Shown: positions 1 through 5,451 of the stretch, piece by piece | Layout: the number at the start of each line of letters is the position of its first letter | Position numbering within the stretch: the stretch's first letter is position 1 | Assembly (NCBI GenBank): GCA_021796315.1 | Contig: JAJYOH010000090.1 | Span: 1-13,915 of the forward strand | Length of the DNA: 13,915 nt | Source: Chloroflexota bacterium | GTDB lineage: Bacteria > Chloroflexota > Anaerolineae > Anaerolineales > Villigracilaceae | Reading direction: 5' to 3' | Position numbers and translations under genes: made by a program | Notes under the pieces: model-generated | The model's database searches: none | What the model was told of the DNA's origin: nothing | Seen by the model: only the letters and a program-made list of their open reading frames with translations

Positions 1-187
1 AGACGGTTACCGGCCCGGTATCGGGGTCTACTTTTGCTTCGACCTGTTGCGCCGTCGACGCGTTGACCGCCCGCCGATAAGCCGAAACCATGGCAGATTC
101 AATTGCGCCGAGGATGATTTCCTTGGAGAGTTGTTTTTCTTCCAGCACTTCGTTGAAGGCCTGGGCAAACTCGTTTTTAGTGGTCAT
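1..187 (-). CDS. nusA: Transcription termination/antitermination factor NusA, N-terminal part (gene runs off the left edge)
   Basis: NusA binds RNA polymerase and modulates pausing, intrinsic termination and antitermination. Only the first 62 codons are in the window. They encode MTTKNEFAQAFNEVLEEKQL, then a helical stretch with IILGAIESAMVSAYRR, then VEAKVDPDTG. This matches the layout of the NusA N-terminal RNAP-binding domain (helix, 'ALE/IESA' helix, first beta strand). The ATG is at 187-185, with a GGAG Shine-Dalgarno 7 nt upstream (bases 191-194). A good promoter lies about 85 nt upstream, so nusA seems to open its own transcript here. In many bacteria rimP precedes nusA, but no rimP is seen on this side. 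The S1, KH and C-terminal domains lie outside the window. The assignment rests on the N-terminal pattern only but is fairly distinctive. Confidence 0.85.
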   Translation of the reverse strand, partial: MTTKNEFAQAFNEVLEEKQLSKEIILGAIESAMVSAYRRAVNASTAQQVEAKVDPDTGPVTV

Positions 188-221
188 GCCTTGCTCCGTG
201 ATTGTCCTTTATATACAAGCA

Positions 222-246
222 GAAAAGTGGGGGTTACCCACTTCTC
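222..246 (-). other. Hairpin in the predicted nusA leader
   Basis: AAGTGGG (225-231) and CCCACTT (237-243) are perfect complements around a 5-nt loop. The stem extends to 10 bp with one mismatch. It lies inside the predicted nusA 5' leader. A short, interrupted U-rich stretch follows in the mRNA, so an attenuator is possible but not shown. Confidence 0.4.
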
Positions 247-279
247 GTTGCGTTCGATATTGAGTTCCCGTACGCCAGG

Positions 280-308
280 ATTTTAGCATAGAGGTATAAA
301 AGGTGCAA
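280..308 (-). promoter_or_regulatory. Predicted sigma70-type promoter for nusA
   Basis: Read on the minus strand: TTGCAC (308-303), a 17-nt spacer, then TAAAAT (285-280), preceded by TGC as an extended -10. This is close to the sigma70 consensus with ideal spacing. The predicted start is near 273, giving a leader of about 85 nt before the nusA ATG. Confidence 0.6.
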
Positions 309-309
309 G

Positions 310-315
310 TATAAT
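310..315 (+). promoter_or_regulatory. TATAAT -10 element giving a probably leaderless transcript of the methyltransferase gene
   Basis: A perfect TATAAT ends 7 nt before the ATG at 323, so transcription would start at or next to the A of the start codon. No Shine-Dalgarno precedes this ATG, as expected for a leaderless mRNA. No convincing -35 is visible. The element lies 1 nt from the -35 of the divergent nusA promoter. Confidence 0.5.
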
Positions 316-322
316 AACGCAA

Positions 323-1063
323 ATGAATCAACGAAACCTTGACAAAGCCGCCCTGCGCGGCGAACCTTCGTATGTTTGGCGAGCAGGGCAACAACGCCGA
401 CTCGAAATGATTGCCCGTTTTGCGGGTGAAAGAATCAAAGGCAACATCCTCGAAAATGGATGCGGCGTGGGCATGTATGTCGAACACCTCGCGCCGTTCG
501 GCGGAAAAATCTTCGGCTTGGAATTCGACTTCGAGCGCGCCGCCGAAGCGGGGACAAATTCCGCGCGCATCTTCAACGCCGCCGGTGAATTCATCCCGCT
601 TCCTTCCGGGACCTTTGACCTGATCCTCAGCCACGAGGTGATCGAACACGTCCAGAGCGACCGCGCCGCCATCTGCGAAATGATCCGCTTGCTGCGGCCC
701 GGCGGCCGCGCCGTGATCTTTTGTCCGAACCGCGGCTATCCATTCGAGACGCACGGCATTTATTGGAAAGGCAAATATTATTTCGGCAACAAACTTTTCG
801 TAAATTATTTACCTCGCACCTGGCGCGACAAGCTTGCTCCGCACGTGCGCGTTTATTCACGCCGCGACATGCAGAAACTATTCGACGGCCTGCCTGTTAA
901 ATTCATCGAGCGCACCGTGGTCTTCGGCGCATACGACAATATCATCGCCCGCTTCGGCGCATTCGGAAAAGTTTTGCGAACAATTTTGCAGTTTTTGGAA
1001 AAGACGCCATTGAAGATTTTTGGTTTATCCCATTTTTGGGTAATAGAAAAGAACGATGATTGA
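323..1063 (+). CDS. Class I SAM-dependent methyltransferase
   Basis: A 246-residue Rossmann-type methyltransferase. Motif I is ILENGCGVGMY (residues 42-52), the SAM-binding glycine loop, with an acidic residue ending strand 2 (E66 in GLEFD). FDLILSHEVIEHV (98-110) is the strand-4/motif-IV region seen in UbiE/Methyltransf_11 proteins. RLLRPGG (122-128) is the helix and turn before strand 5. The C-terminal half (Y138-K150, then an aromatic, basic region) resembles insertions in methyltransferases acting on lipids, glycans or small molecules, but the substrate cannot be told. The ATG at 323 follows a TATAAT box and has no ribosome binding site. The end overlaps the next gene by 8 nt, so the methyltransferase and the Crp/Fnr regulator are almost certainly co-transcribed and probably translationally coupled. 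Confidence 0.85.
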   Translation: MNQRNLDKAALRGEPSYVWRAGQQRRLEMIARFAGERIKGNILENGCGVGMYVEHLAPFGGKIFGLEFDFERAAEAGTNSARIFNAAGEFIPLPSGTFDLILSHEVIEHVQSDRAAICEMIRLLRPGGRAVIFCPNRGYPFETHGIYWKGKYYFGNKLFVNYLPRTWRDKLAPHVRVYSRRDMQKLFDGLPVKFIERTVVFGAYDNIIARFGAFGKVLRTILQFLEKTPLKIFGLSHFWVIEKNDD

Positions 1064-1730
1064 TTCCTCGCAATTCGACCGCATCACACTTGCCCTGCCC
1101 ATCCTCCAGCAGGCGGATGCAAATCTCGCGCGCGAATTTCAGCAGGCGGCTTTCTTCGCGCACATTCCAGCAGGCAAGGATGTGTTCGTTGAGGGAGATC
1201 GAGTGCAGGCCATCGCGCTTTTAATTTCAGGCGTGGTGCGCGTTTATAAAATCGGCGAGACGGGGCGCGAGATCACGCTCTATCGTTTCGGCCTTGGAGA
1301 AAGCTGCATCCTGACCGCCAACGCCATTTTGAGCCAGCAATCTTTTCCCGCGATCGCAACCGTCGAAAAAGATGCAGAGGCTGTGATGATTCCTGCGGAC
1401 AAATTCCGCGAGTGGGTTAAAAAATATGATGCCTGGCGCGGTTTCGTTTTCGACCTGCTTTCGCAGCGTCTTTCAAGCGTGATGGAAATTGTGGATGAGG
1501 TGGCTTTCAAACGCATGGATGTTAGAGTCGCCTCTTTAATCGGGACCCGCTGCCGGGTCCACAACCCGACGCGCATCACACATCAGGAAATTGCGTCCGA
1601 GCTGGGCAGTTCGCGCGAGGTCATCAGCCGCATCCTTGAAGATTTCACCGGGCGCGGATTCATCCGCTCAGGCCGCGGCGAGATCGAAGTGCTCGATTTT
1701 GAATCACTGGATTCCCGCACGGCTATGTGA
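1056..1730 (+). CDS. Crp/Fnr-family transcriptional regulator
   Basis: A 224-residue regulator of normal Crp/Fnr length. Residues ~20-125 form the cyclic-nucleotide-like beta-barrel sensor and ~130-150 the dimer helix. A C-terminal winged helix-turn-helix follows (ITHQEIASELGSSREVISRI, about 174-193). The recognition helix carries R187, E188 and R192 in the R-E-x-x-x-R spacing that in E. coli CRP (R180, E181, R185) reads TGTGA half-sites. The sensor has GES at 81-83, but around 93-99 (SQQSFPA) lacks the Arg-Ser pair that binds cAMP phosphate, so cAMP is unlikely to be the ligand. There are only two cysteines (C84, C166) and no N-terminal cluster, so it is not an FNR-type Fe-S sensor. It overlaps the methyltransferase by 8 nt without its own Shine-Dalgarno. 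A TGTGA palindrome overlaps its stop codon, in front of the DUF2892 gene it probably controls. Confidence 0.88.
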   Translation: MIDSSQFDRITLALPILQQADANLAREFQQAAFFAHIPAGKDVFVEGDRVQAIALLISGVVRVYKIGETGREITLYRFGLGESCILTANAILSQQSFPAIATVEKDAEAVMIPADKFREWVKKYDAWRGFVFDLLSQRLSSVMEIVDEVAFKRMDVRVASLIGTRCRVHNPTRITHQEIASELGSSREVISRILEDFTGRGFIRSGRGEIEVLDFESLDSRTAM

Positions 1731-1740
1731 CTTTGTCACA
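1726..1740 (+). promoter_or_regulatory. Palindromic operator TGTGAC-TTT-GTCACA, predicted Crp/Fnr-type binding site
   Basis: A perfect 6+3+6 inverted repeat overlapping the TGA stop of the Crp/Fnr gene (1728-1730). The half-sites are TGTGA, which fits the R-E-x-x-x-R recognition helix of the protein encoded just upstream. Its centre (1733) is about 41 bp before the start predicted from the downstream TATACT, the classic class II activator position. The TGTGA/TCACA gap is 5 nt rather than the 6 nt of E. coli CRP sites. Confidence 0.6.
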
Positions 1741-1767
1741 GACAGGATTTCATCAAGCTCCTATACT
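1739..1767 (+). promoter_or_regulatory. Predicted promoter of the DUF2892-type gene
   Basis: CAGACA (1739-1744, four of six matches to TTGACA), a 17-nt spacer and TATACT (1762-1767). The weak -35 overlaps the operator's right half, as expected of an activator-dependent promoter. An alternative -10, GATAAT, lies at 1776-1781. A strong AGGAG ribosome binding site (1791-1795) follows, 7 nt before the ATG at 1803. Confidence 0.45.
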
Positions 1768-1802
1768 GGGGACAAGATAATCAAATCCAAAGGAGATAAA
1801 AA

Positions 1803-2030
1803 ATGAACCCGTTTGTTTCTTTCATGGCTTCGACTGCTGGACGCATTACCCGTGTTGTGGCTGGCCTTTTGCTGATTGCCTGGGGCCTGCTGGGACTGAC
1901 CGGTGTTACCGGAATCATCGTGACTGTCGTCGGCCTGGTACCGCTCGCCGCCGGCCTGTTTGACTTCTGCGTCTTCGCTCCGCTGTTCGGCGCTCCAATG
2001 AGCGGACCCAAGATCCGCGCTGGGAAGTAA
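1803..2030 (+). CDS. Small DUF2892/YgaP-TM-like inner-membrane protein
   Basis: A 75-residue protein. The pattern is R14-x-x-R17 before a first hydrophobic helix (about 17-31), a glycine-rich turn (GLTGVTG, 31-37) and a second helix ending in VGLVPLAAGLFDFC (43-56). This is the arrangement of the DUF2892 (YgaP transmembrane) family: R-x-x-R near the start, G-x-x-P-L-x-x-G in helix 2, then Phe-Cys. The usual CPxY after Phe-Cys is here CVFAP. The role of stand-alone DUF2892 proteins is not settled; in YgaP the domain anchors a rhodanese, so a link to sulfur or redox chemistry is possible. The strong AGGAG site supports this start. It has its own regulated promoter and terminator, so it is probably a single-gene unit driven by the upstream Crp/Fnr protein. 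Confidence 0.75.
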   Translation: MNPFVSFMASTAGRITRVVAGLLLIAWGLLGLTGVTGIIVTVVGLVPLAAGLFDFCVFAPLFGAPMSGPKIRAGK

Positions 2031-2047
2031 GCAGGACTCACAATCAA

Positions 2048-2081
2048 AAGAGCCGCCTCATTGAGAGGCGGCTCTTGCTTT
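2048..2081 (+). terminator. Rho-independent terminator after the DUF2892-type gene
   Basis: AAGAGCCGCCTC (2048-2059) pairs perfectly with GAGGCGGCTCTT (2065-2076) around a 5-nt ATTGA loop: a 12-bp GC-rich stem. The following T tract is short and interrupted (TTGCTTT), so efficiency may be moderate. Confidence 0.75.
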
Positions 2082-2093
2082 AAGCGCAAAAGG

Positions 2094-2099
2094 TATAAT
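2094..2099 (+). promoter_or_regulatory. TATAAT -10 element for the KdpD-like/KdpE-like operon
   Basis: A perfect TATAAT 14 nt before the ATG at 2114, just past the preceding terminator. The predicted start is near 2106, so the leader would be only about 7-8 nt. A GGAG at 2100-2103 would then lie upstream of the transcript start. No clear -35 is seen, which may mean an activator is needed. Confidence 0.45.
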
Positions 2100-2113
2100 G
2101 GAGTCGAAACAAA

Positions 2114-3571
2114 ATGCGCGTGGCAGCTTTCTCTTCCCGTTTTCCTGGATATGTGTTCGCCATTGGGCTGGTGGCGGTTACTACCGCGTCTTTCTACATC
2201 ATGCGCGACGCGCTGGATACTTCCCTGATCGCCCTTTTGCTGTTGATCCCGGTTGGGTTGAGCACTGCACTGTGGGGACTTGGTCCCGGCATTACCGCGG
2301 CCATGAGCGTATTTTTATCCTTCAATTATTTCTTCATTCCTCCTTATTACACATTGACCGTCCATCGCCCCAGCGACGTGGTTGTGCTGTTGGTCTTTCT
2401 GTTCGTGGCAGTGGTGATCAGCCAGCTTGTCGGACGCGCGCAGGCAGGTCTGGCGGCGGCAACTGCGCGCGAGCGCGAAGCGACTCAACTCTATGAATTA
2501 AGCACGGCGCTCTCCGGCGTACATGGCGATCAAACTATCGTACACATTTTGATCGAATATATTCAGGCGATATTCGCGGGAGAATGCGTAAAAATCGAAG
2601 TCGCCAGCCCGCAGTCATTTTCCCTTCAATTGCCCGCCGATGCAGCGCCACCTGCGCGTCCATCCGAACTGACTTTGCCCATCCAGGCGGTGCGCGGCGT
2701 GATCGGGGAGATTCATGTGTGGCGAACGGCGCCCGCCATTTCGTCCAGCGAGAGGCGGCTGTTGCAAACCTTTGCCAGTCAGGGTGCGCTGGCTTTGGAA
2801 CGCGCCGCGCTGGTGCAGGCCGAATCGCGCGCAAAAGTTTTGGAAGAGAGTGACCGTTTCAAATCATCTTTGCTGTCATCCGTCTCGCACGAACTTAGGA
2901 CCCCGCTGGCGACGATCAAGGCCGCGGCGTCCAGCTTGCGAGGCGGCCAGGTCGGTTGGGACTCGCCTGCCCGCCCGGAATTGCTGGCCGCCATCGACGA
3001 TGAAACTGATCACTTGAATATTCTGGTTGGCAACCTGCTGGATATGTCGCGCATCGAGTCCGGTGCGTTGAAGCCGCAAAAACAATGGAACATCCTCCGT
3101 GAAATTGTCGAAAGTGTTCTCACTCGAATGCGGCGGCTGGCGGAAAGTCACCAACTTGAAATCGATATTCCCGAAGACTTTCCGCTGGTGCCGGTGGACT
3201 TTGTTCAAATGGAACAGGTCTTCACCAACTTAATTAGCAACAGCCTCAAATATGCGCCTGCCAACACATTGATTTGCATTCACGCTGAAGCTCAAGGCGA
3301 CAAGGTTTTTGTGCGAGTCAGCAATGAGGGGCCGCAGGTTCCGCCCGAACACATCGATCGCATCTTCGACAAGTTTTACCGCATCACAGCCGCGGATCGC
3401 GTGACCGGCACCGGCCTGGGACTTTCGATCTGCAAAGGCATCATCGAAGCGCATGAAGGCCAAATCTGGGCGGAGAATTTGCCGCACGGTTTTGCATTCA
3501 ACTTTACGCTGCCGCTCACTTTGGACGGAGCGCCGCCGCCCCAACTGCCCACCGAGCCGGAGAACGCATGA
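2114..3571 (+). CDS. kdpD: KdpD-like membrane sensor histidine kinase lacking the N-terminal KdpD/Usp domains
   Basis: A 485-residue kinase. Four transmembrane helices (about 12-30, 36-52, 56-75, 88-107) include FNYFFIPPYYTLTV (70-83), the hallmark of the KdpD transmembrane domain (DUF4118; E. coli has a similar FNFFFTPP motif). A GAF-like region follows (~120-240), then HisKA with SVSHELRTPL and phospho-acceptor H259, and HATPase_c with N-box N372/N376, F-box FDKFYR and a G2 box GTGLGLS. The G1 box reads NEGPQ rather than DxGxG, a variant found in other kinases. E. coli KdpD is near 900 residues because it starts with a Walker-A KdpD domain and a Usp domain. Those are absent here, so sensing must use the membrane and GAF parts. 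The gene overlaps the response regulator by 4 nt (ATGA). The pairing and the K+ transport genes downstream suggest a response to K+ or osmotic state. Confidence 0.85.
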   Translation: MRVAAFSSRFPGYVFAIGLVAVTTASFYIMRDALDTSLIALLLLIPVGLSTALWGLGPGITAAMSVFLSFNYFFIPPYYTLTVHRPSDVVVLLVFLFVAVVISQLVGRAQAGLAAATAREREATQLYELSTALSGVHGDQTIVHILIEYIQAIFAGECVKIEVASPQSFSLQLPADAAPPARPSELTLPIQAVRGVIGEIHVWRTAPAISSSERRLLQTFASQGALALERAALVQAESRAKVLEESDRFKSSLLSSVSHELRTPLATIKAAASSLRGGQVGWDSPARPELLAAIDDETDHLNILVGNLLDMSRIESGALKPQKQWNILREIVESVLTRMRRLAESHQLEIDIPEDFPLVPVDFVQMEQVFTNLISNSLKYAPANTLICIHAEAQGDKVFVRVSNEGPQVPPEHIDRIFDKFYRITAADRVTGTGLGLSICKGIIEAHEGQIWAENLPHGFAFNFTLPLTLDGAPPPQLPTEPENA

Positions 3572-4272
3572 GTCAGTCGCCAAACATTCTTGTCATCGAT
3601 GATGAGCCGCAAATTCTGCGCGCCCTGCGCACGATCCTCACTGAAAAGGATTTCAAAGTGACGATTGCCAGCCGCGGTGAAGAGGCTCTAACCCTGGCTG
3701 CCGCCAATCCGCCGGATATCGTCATCCTTGATCTCGGCCTGCCAGACATGGATGGCATCGAGGTCTGTGCGCGGCTGCGCGAGTGGACGCAGTGTCCGAT
3801 CATCGTGCTGTCCGTGCGCGACGCCGAGCGCGACAAAGTGGCGGCGTTGGATAAAGGCGCGGACGATTACCTGACCAAGCCATTTGGCATCGAAGAATTG
3901 CTGGCGCGCGTCCGCGTTGCGCTTCGCCACTCGACCCGAACCGGCAGCGACCAAACCAGCCTCGTCAAAGCCGGGAATTTATCCATTGATCTTGCCTGGC
4001 ATCACGTGACCCGCGAAGGAGATGACGTTAAACTCACCGCTACTGAATTCAAACTGCTGGCGTATCTCGCATCCAACCGCGGACGCGTTTTGACTCACAA
4101 GAGTATTTTGACGCATGTTTGGGATCCGGCTGACGCCGACCACACTGAATACCTGCGCGTCTACATGCGGCAGTTACGAAAAAAACTGGAGGCAGACCCG
4201 GACCATCCACAACATATCCTGACCGAAGCAGGCATCGGCTACCGATTCCTGGCCGATGAAGATAAAGAATAG
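3568..4272 (+). CDS. kdpE: KdpE-like OmpR-family response regulator
   Basis: A 234-residue two-domain regulator. Receiver domain 5-120: acidic pocket D11/D12, phospho-acceptor D55 in ILDLGLPDMDG, S82 (switch) and K104 in the LTKPFG loop. The segments ILDLGLPDxDGIE and ALDKGADDYLTKPFGIEELLARVRVALR (about 92-119) are nearly the E. coli KdpE wording. A winged-helix OmpR-type DNA-binding domain occupies ~128-230 (LTATEFKLLAYLASNRGRVL, then YLRVYMRQLRKKLE and GIGYRF). The start has a GGAG site 7 nt upstream and overlaps the kinase stop by 4 nt. Its targets are unknown. No kdpFABC is in the window, so the transport genes beginning at 4521 are the natural candidates. Confidence 0.9.
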   Translation: MSQSPNILVIDDEPQILRALRTILTEKDFKVTIASRGEEALTLAAANPPDIVILDLGLPDMDGIEVCARLREWTQCPIIVLSVRDAERDKVAALDKGADDYLTKPFGIEELLARVRVALRHSTRTGSDQTSLVKAGNLSIDLAWHHVTREGDDVKLTATEFKLLAYLASNRGRVLTHKSILTHVWDPADADHTEYLRVYMRQLRKKLEADPDHPQHILTEAGIGYRFLADEDKE

Positions 4273-4280
4273 AATGTGAC

Positions 4281-4439
4281 TAGCCACCTGACAGATTGAT
4301 GTCTGCTAAAAAAATAGAACGCGGATAACGCAAATTTAACGGATTTTCGCTGATTTTTTCAAAGGAAACCGCGCGAATCTGCATCATCCGCAAAATCTGT
4401 GTTCTATTCCTGGCAATTTTTTAAAGTGTCAGGTGGTTA
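4281..4439. repeat. Palindromic MITE-like element with terminal inverted repeats and 8-bp flanking direct repeats
   Basis: TAGCCACCTGACA (4281-4293) and TGTCAGGTGGTTA (4427-4439) are inverted repeats with one mismatch. Inside, AATAGAAC (4313-4320) pairs with GTTCTATT (4401-4408). The interior holds degenerate motifs such as GCGGAT, ACGGATTTTCGC and ATCCGC on both arms. AATGTGAC occurs immediately left (4273-4280) and 2 nt right (4442-4449), as target-site duplications would. There is no ORF inside. Similar 'GCGGAT...GATTTTCGC' palindromic repeats occur between genes of several phyla (recalled, not searched). The whole 159-bp element could fold into one long hairpin in RNA. Confidence 0.6.
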
Positions 4440-4482
4440 GAAATGTGACAACCATCCAAAATTGATATTAGTTTTGTCACTC

Positions 4483-4509
4483 AAACGCCCCACTTCGGGG
4501 CGTTTTTTT
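4483..4509 (+). terminator. Strong rho-independent terminator after the kdpDE-like operon
   Basis: AAACGCCCC (4483-4491) pairs with GGGGCGTTT (4497-4505) around a 5-nt ACTTC loop, with a run of seven T (4503-4509). It ends only 11 nt before the first ATG of the next gene, so that gene either starts translation further in or depends on readthrough. Confidence 0.85.
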
Positions 4510-4520
4510 ATTTGTTCTTT

Positions 4521-5327
4521 ATGAGGCTGGTCAAATTCTTTGTCACCCTTTTATTTCTTACAGCTATCATCATTTTTAGCGAGCAAAGAAAAATGACTAC
4601 TCCAATGCCCAAATTCAAGGTCCGATCTGAAATCCCTGTTTTGGAAAATGAAATTGCCATCCTTCATCCGCCGGATGAGATTTCCAAAAACATGGGAACT
4701 ACAGAAACCGCCGTTGCTTCCGAATCAATGCCGTCTCAAAATAATGAGAGTGTCAACATCAGGCGGCTGGTGATTCTGGTTCCGGGCGTTGATATTGATG
4801 AAGCCAGGGTTGCGCGCGAAATCTGGGAAACGGCAGCCCCCGCCCGGGTGGCTGTTTTATTTGTCGGCCTGTGCGGCGACATCCTGGAAGAACCACACCT
4901 GCGTCGCAGGCTGGCCATGCTGGCCGCACTCACTCGCGATGATCGCATCAGCGTCGAGACGCGACTCGAGTTTGGCCGAAACTGGGTCCGTAGTTTGAAA
5001 CCCATCAGCAAAACCGGGGATGTTGTCATTTGTTTCGCCGAGCAACAGATCGGGTTTTGGAACAAGCCCCTGAGCGAAGCGCTGGAAAAAGCCGGCGCGT
5101 CGGTCTGGACTTTGAGCGGATCCTATCCAATGAAAAATAGATTTTCCCTTCGGCCTTTCGCAAGCATCCTGTTCTGGAGCCTTTCAATTATTGTTCTAAC
5201 GTTTTTTTTCTGGCTTCAAGCGCAGACCCTGCGCCTGACAGTTGAATGGGCGAAAAACACATTGCTCTATCTTTCGATGTTTGGCGAGGTTGGCATGCTT
5301 TGGTTCCTGCACAAAATTTTATCCTGA
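4521..5327 (+). CDS. Membrane-anchored protein with a possible Usp-like alpha/beta domain; function unknown
   Basis: 268 residues from the ATG at 4521. A hydrophobic N-terminus (5-20) is followed by a low-complexity linker (~25-80). A compact alpha/beta segment follows (81-200: RRLVILVPGVDIDEARVARE, then ARVAVLFVGL, then GDVVICFAEQ). Two C-terminal transmembrane helices (~214-232 and ~243-266) complete the protein. The strand-loop-helix rhythm resembles universal stress protein domains, which also occur in KdpD and some K+ permeases; this is inference, and no ATP-binding G-x-x-G-x-x-x-x-x-G motif is seen. The start is uncertain. The ATG at 4593 (MTTPMPK) is an alternative that removes the first hydrophobic stretch, whose T-rich codons with AGG and AGA look less like coding DNA. 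The first ATG also crowds the terminator at 4483-4509. The gene heads a cation-transport cluster. Confidence 0.65.
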   Translation: MRLVKFFVTLLFLTAIIIFSEQRKMTTPMPKFKVRSEIPVLENEIAILHPPDEISKNMGTTETAVASESMPSQNNESVNIRRLVILVPGVDIDEARVAREIWETAAPARVAVLFVGLCGDILEEPHLRRRLAMLAALTRDDRISVETRLEFGRNWVRSLKPISKTGDVVICFAEQQIGFWNKPLSEALEKAGASVWTLSGSYPMKNRFSLRPFASILFWSLSIIVLTFFFWLQAQTLRLTVEWAKNTLLYLSMFGEVGMLWFLHKILS

Positions 5328-5370
5328 GCTTTGCATTCTCCAATCCTCCTGTTTCGCGCCACTTAAATTT

Positions 5371-5394
5371 TTCATCAGGCAACAGCCTGAAGAA
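5371..5394. other. Short hairpin between the first two genes of the transport cluster
   Basis: TTCATCAGGC (5371-5380) and GCCTGAAGAA (5385-5394) pair with one mismatch around a 4-nt AACA loop. No T tract follows on either strand, so it is not a typical terminator. It lies in the 124-nt gap between 5327 and 5452. Weak promoter-like elements (TTGCAG at 5410, TACATT at 5431, only 15 nt apart) follow it. Confidence 0.3.
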
Positions 5395-5451
5395 ATCCAA
5401 TCTCTCATCTTGCAGATTGTTTTTTCATCCTACATTTCAAAAAGGTTAATT

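Noticed and set aside
209..754. Minus-strand open frames opposite the first methyltransferase
   Set aside because: They run antisense to a motif-bearing gene and show no domain or ribosome binding site; they probably arise from codon bias.
1056..1730. FNR-type oxygen sensor
   Set aside because: There are only two cysteines (C84, C166) and no N-terminal cysteine cluster to hold a [4Fe-4S] centre.
2098..2496. 132-residue open frame overlapping the KdpD-like gene
   Set aside because: It is a shadow of the kinase frame, has no recognisable domain, and loses to a clear family match on the same DNA.
4512..4520. TTG start 9 nt upstream of the ATG at 4521
   Set aside because: It lies right after the T tract of the terminator, has no ribosome binding site, and an in-frame ATG follows at once.
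4273..4520. K+-sensing or cyclic di-AMP (ydaO-type) riboswitch before the transport cluster
   Set aside because: The region is explained by the MITE-like palindrome and a simple terminator; I see none of the conserved ydaO core.
5242..5451. Upstream extension of the 376-residue protein
   Set aside because: It would overlap the end of the previous gene and pass through a hairpin; the ATG at 5452 has an AAGG site and a credible N-terminus.
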